Source: Rhyzopertha dominica (taxonomy: Eukaryota; Arthropoda; Insecta; Coleoptera; Bostrichidae). From it: a stretch of DNA of 64,000 nt. Below are positions 60,681-64,000 of the stretch, piece after piece. A model generated the notes under the pieces. It was not told the origin of the DNA and ran no database searches. It saw only the letters and a program-made list of their open reading frames with translations. Each line of letters starts with the position of its first letter. The first letter of the stretch is position 1. The translations under genes and the position numbers were made by a program. Where the stretch lies: contig QCXZ01000137.1 in NCBI GenBank assembly GCA_025024175.1, forward strand, positions 14,756,001 to 14,820,000. Direction: 5' to 3'.

Positions 60681-62180
60681 GTAAGTGAACATCATGTGAT
60701 AGTCTTAAAAATTTTTAAGATGAATTTCACTTTGTGTATGAACTAAATAAATTTGAAGTACCTATTAGCATAGATTAATTTATCTATGCTATTAGTAATG
60801 TGAATTGTACTATTTTGACTTCATATCATATATTAAAAAAAACAGTAAAACCACGATCTCTAAAGTTGTTTATTTATGATGACATCTTCCTAAAATAATG
60901 CAAACTTCAAGGTGAGCGAATCAAATTTTAGCAATGCACATGTAATATACAAAAGAATTGTTTATCACAAAAATGCTATATTGATTACATCGATTACATG
61001 TATATGGACTAATACTAGGTTATTAATAACAAATATTCTATTAATAGTAAATTTTTTGTTTTGTGTGTTTTGTTTTAAATGTAAATGCCATAGCAAACAG
61101 TTACTTGCTAAGAAATAATAATAATGTTTATTTATATCTCTCATTTCTTACAATACAAATGTACAAGTTAACACAATTTTTTTTATTTATACAAATTCAG
61201 TCCTCACAATGATACCTATATGTATATATAACATATAAATAAATAGTGTTTTCGGATATGTTGTGCGAAAGCAGTATGCTTGTAAGTACACGATGGAATC
61301 ATTAAATTGGATTTATCTAATGAGTCTGAAGTCTAAACTTTTGATAAACTGAATAACTGCCACNTATGAATACAAATCTACACAGTATTCAAAGGAAGAT
61401 TCATAAACTGTGTTATACCTATTCAAACTGTTAAATACTGTCCTAGGGAGACATCTTCCTGTGTACTGTTCATAGTACCTACACTTGCTCTTCTTGAATT
61501 TTTGTTATTTGCATAGTAAATTTGCAACATTTCATGTTTTGCAGCAACTATGAAATTATATTTAGGTAACAATAAACACAACAAAAACAAGCAAAATGCT
61601 TGTCAATGCATTTATCAATAGTTTTTTTATTTTATTTTTGAATTTTACTGAATAACTAATCTTAAAGTAAAACTAACTTACATGTGTTGCTTATCAAATT
61701 ACTCATACAAATAAATGCAGTAGAATGGTGTATTTAGAAGATATGCCACCTATAAGAAAAAGTTGGTCATGAAAAACATTTTATAAACAAAATGCAATCA
61801 GCATTTGATGGCATGTAAAAAGTTGCATGAAGAATGTATTTATGTAATTGCAAAAAAATTAAACAAAAAATTTATAGGCATTTTTTAAATGCCAGTTTTC
61901 ATTTTTTTATTTTATTAAAAACCGACATGGATAAATTACTTAGCTTTTTACATTATTGAATACTATCAAAATAGGCAACTTTACGCCTATTTAACCGTCT
62001 TCGTATCCCTCACCATTTCAATTTTTCATTCCTGTTTTCTCAATATTTTTAAACTTGATATGCTATACAAATAACTAGGTATCATGAAGTATCTCAATGA
62101 AAAACCAACACATTTTTCATAAGTGCATTTATTTATGAACAAATCACAGCCAAATACAAGTTAAAAATGACACAAGTGTA
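60681..62180. other. intergenic, 3' side of MANEA
   Basis: AT-rich with no recognised gene. The 68-codon frame at 60912-61118 begins at GTG and has a hydrophobic stretch but no other support. An AATAAA on the minus strand at 62128-62133 lies about 48 nt past the MANEA stop. Confidence 0.45.
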
Positions 62181-63554
62181 TTACATATTGAATTTACTTC
62201 CACCTTTAATCTTACGAAACTCAGTTACCCACCACTTAGTCAAGTTCAAATAAAAAAGGGGTCCCTCTGGTTCATAATTTAGGTATGAGTAACCTGGTCT
62301 ATTTTTGGGCACGGCGGGTTCAATTTGTGTACCCTCGTGCCATTCATTAAAGCTGGTCACCGAAACATAGTTAACATTATTGTTTATTGCAGTACGCCAG
62401 GCCACATCGTAATACTGTCCGTGTCTTCTGTGTCTGGTGTTAGCAGAATTCCAGGGACGAATTTCAGTGTCGACATATCCAGGTCCAACAGAAGGTACAA
62501 AAATTAATCCATTCTGGGCAGCAAATTTTGATAAGCTCTTCCAGTTCTTCCATGAGCTGCCATAAGTAAATCCATTAGTAGCAAAGTATGTATAAAAACC
62601 ATCGAACTGTGATTTCTTGATGTGATAGCGATGTTGCATGTCCACCATAAGTCCTAAGAAAATTGCATCTAGCTTTGTGCCCCTTACACTTAGATTTCCT
62701 TTAGTACTTAACAATTCCCTCCATGCAAGCGCTGGTAATAAGTAAGAGTCATATATATAAAACACTGGAACTTTCTTGTGTGTGAATGGTTTCGAAAGCC
62801 TATATAAAGCAGGATGAGTGCTATACTGTTTTAAAAACACTTGCAAGTGCTCAAACAAATTGATTGGATTCCTCCCTAGGTATGGTTCAATGTGCAAGGC
62901 AACTTTTAAGTCATATTTTAGAGCAGTATCAAAAATTTGTGGCAGGAATTCATGTGGTGAATCTGTAACATTTGGGGGTGACCATGACACCACCAAAACT
63001 CCTGTACCTGACTCTCGTATCTGACGTAAATGAATATCAATAACTCTAGGATCTCTTGAGCTATAACATCCCAATGCCGGATAAAAGCTGGATCCAATAT
63101 CTTCAGGAGGATGATGAGAACCACTCGGATACAACTTGCGATCATCTCTTTTCCAATTGGGTAAGTAGTTATGATTCCAGTGTTTGTAACGGCCATCAAA
63201 TTTCGGATTTCCGTACCATGCATAATAAAATATATGCACTCGGAAATTTGAATCCATTATTATGTTACTATTTACAGATAATGATCTAAATTTTTTAAGT
63301 TTCTTAGAGAGACGTTCAACTCTTTCTTTCAGTAACTTCGTATGTAGCTCACTGTTAGTGAAGAAATCTTTAGGTATCAGTTCATTTTTATCGGTAGTTG
63401 AAGGAGTTACACTGTGATATGGACTAGAAATATGTGTTGCTAAAGCTGACAGTATGAAACATGCTATAACACCAGTGGAAAGTGAAGCTAAGAGCACATA
63501 TAGAAAGTAATATTTTTTTAAGGAAGAAATCAAAAAGCATTCTCGTAGAAGCAT
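62181..63554 (-). CDS. Manea: glycoprotein endo-alpha-1,2-mannosidase (GH99)
   Basis: A single uninterrupted 457-codon minus-strand exon, close to the 462 aa of the human enzyme. It has a short cytosolic N-terminus and a membrane anchor at about 15-39 (type II topology), then a charged stem and the luminal GH99 domain from about 103. Recognisable blocks are FYYAWYGNP (109), EDIGSSFYPALGCYSSRDP (151), HIEPYLG (221) and SFNEWHEGTQIEP (401). The last carries the two catalytic glutamates at 404 and 407. The enzyme trims glucosylated mannose from N-glycans in the Golgi, an endo-route bypassing glucosidases. Nothing essential is missing. The absence of introns in this exon could mean a retrocopy or simply an intronless coding region; the intact frame favours a working gene. 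Confidence 0.95.
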   Translation of the reverse strand: MLLRECFLISSLKKYYFLYVLLASLSTGVIACFILSALATHISSPYHSVTPSTTDKNELIPKDFFTNSELHTKLLKERVERLSKKLKKFRSLSVNSNIIMDSNFRVHIFYYAWYGNPKFDGRYKHWNHNYLPNWKRDDRKLYPSGSHHPPEDIGSSFYPALGCYSSRDPRVIDIHLRQIRESGTGVLVVSWSPPNVTDSPHEFLPQIFDTALKYDLKVALHIEPYLGRNPINLFEHLQVFLKQYSTHPALYRLSKPFTHKKVPVFYIYDSYLLPALAWRELLSTKGNLSVRGTKLDAIFLGLMVDMQHRYHIKKSQFDGFYTYFATNGFTYGSSWKNWKSLSKFAAQNGLIFVPSVGPGYVDTEIRPWNSANTRHRRHGQYYDVAWRTAINNNVNYVSVTSFNEWHEGTQIEPAVPKNRPGYSYLNYEPEGPLFYLNLTKWWVTEFRKIKGGSKFNM

Positions 63555-64000
63555 TTGTCCTTATTGTTGCTTCTTGTAACCCCTTGAAATTAGGCCGTAG
63601 GCTACGCAACCGAGTATAAACAGTGGTCTACACCACTTCGTGCTAATTTGTACGACTATTCACCTTACATTTAAAATCTAATATCCGTCATACTACATAC
63701 ACTACAAAATTTACGATTTCACGTAAATAAAGCCATGATAACATTTATCAGTTGCTTAAAAAACAATGATTTTTTTTATAATGGTGCTGTACAGTGTTGT
63801 CTTATGTTTCAGATATCATTTTTAGAGCAAGAATGTTACCATTCTCATTCTCATTTCATAATGCGTGATGATTTTTAGTTAATGGCAATTTTTTTAAGTC
63901 GCGAAGTTTTCTTTTAGCTTGCTTGTGTTATTTTTAAAATTCAGCTTTAGTTCTTTAGTTCTGTATTTCAGTAATAACCTAATAACGGCAACAAGGCTTG
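63555..64000. other. upstream region of MANEA
   Basis: Presumed promoter and 5' UTR of the minus-strand mannosidase gene. No core promoter motif is convincing. Nothing else recognised. Confidence 0.4.

Noticed and set aside
60912..61118. 68-codon frame with a hydrophobic C-terminus
   Set aside because: Starts at GTG, joins no neighbouring exon in phase and has no recognised domain.
1..64000. CRISPR arrays, tRNA or rRNA genes, bacterial operons
   Set aside because: No regularly spaced direct repeats, no cloverleaf with a proper T-loop, and no rRNA-like stretch were found; the sequence is that of an animal genome.

Overview
The window looks like a piece of an AT-rich insect genome, most likely a beetle. 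Three things point that way: spliced genes with introns from about 47 bp to 22 kb, an arthropod cuticle gene of the obstructor (CPAP3) family, and a dense layer of decayed transposable elements. The animal-type genes are spliced or carry metazoan-specific domains, and nothing suggests bacterial or organelle DNA.

Six protein-coding genes can be assembled. (1) A 255-aa secreted protein with three chitin-binding Peritrophin-A domains, plus strand, four coding exons at 7600-7645, 29829-30056, 30136-30324 and 34846-35150, with a 22-kb first intron. (2) A 421-aa nuclear-type protein with an HMG-box-like segment and two AT-hook-like basic patches, minus strand, four coding exons between 43761 and 39074. 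(3) A 251-aa multi-pass membrane protein resembling one half of TMEM135, minus strand, six small exons between 52953 and 46892. (4, 5) A tandem pair of plus-strand THAP zinc-finger proteins, 261 and 321 aa, each ending in a short piece of P-element transposase. (6) A single-exon 457-aa endo-alpha-1,2-mannosidase (MANEA, GH99), minus strand, with both catalytic glutamates. All splice joins in genes 1-5 keep the frame and use GT-AG sites.

Region by region: 1-7.1 kb is a nest of transposons, including a mariner-like element with roughly 220-bp terminal inverted repeats inserted into a non-LTR retrotransposon. From 7.3 to 35.2 kb is the obstructor gene. Its first intron holds a fold-back tandem repeat, a solo LTR, a Penelope-like element with a hammerhead-like motif, LINE relics, a Crypton-type recombinase relic, and a small secreted-peptide gene with its own TATA box and initiator but broken by one stop codon. 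From 35 to 39 kb are a second Crypton relic and a hAT transposase relic. From 39 to 53 kb are the HMG-like and TMEM135-like genes, the latter with LINE, Crypton and BEL/Pao debris in its third intron. From 55 to 64 kb are the THAP pair, a hAT MITE with a perfect 8-bp target duplication, and MANEA.

The genes are unrelated in function: cuticle/chitin, chromatin/DNA binding, membrane, and Golgi glycan trimming. I see no operon-like logic and no coherent new multi-gene system. The most unusual items are the three Crypton relics in one window, the Penelope/hammerhead pair, the P-element-derived THAP duplicates, and the broken intronic peptide gene.
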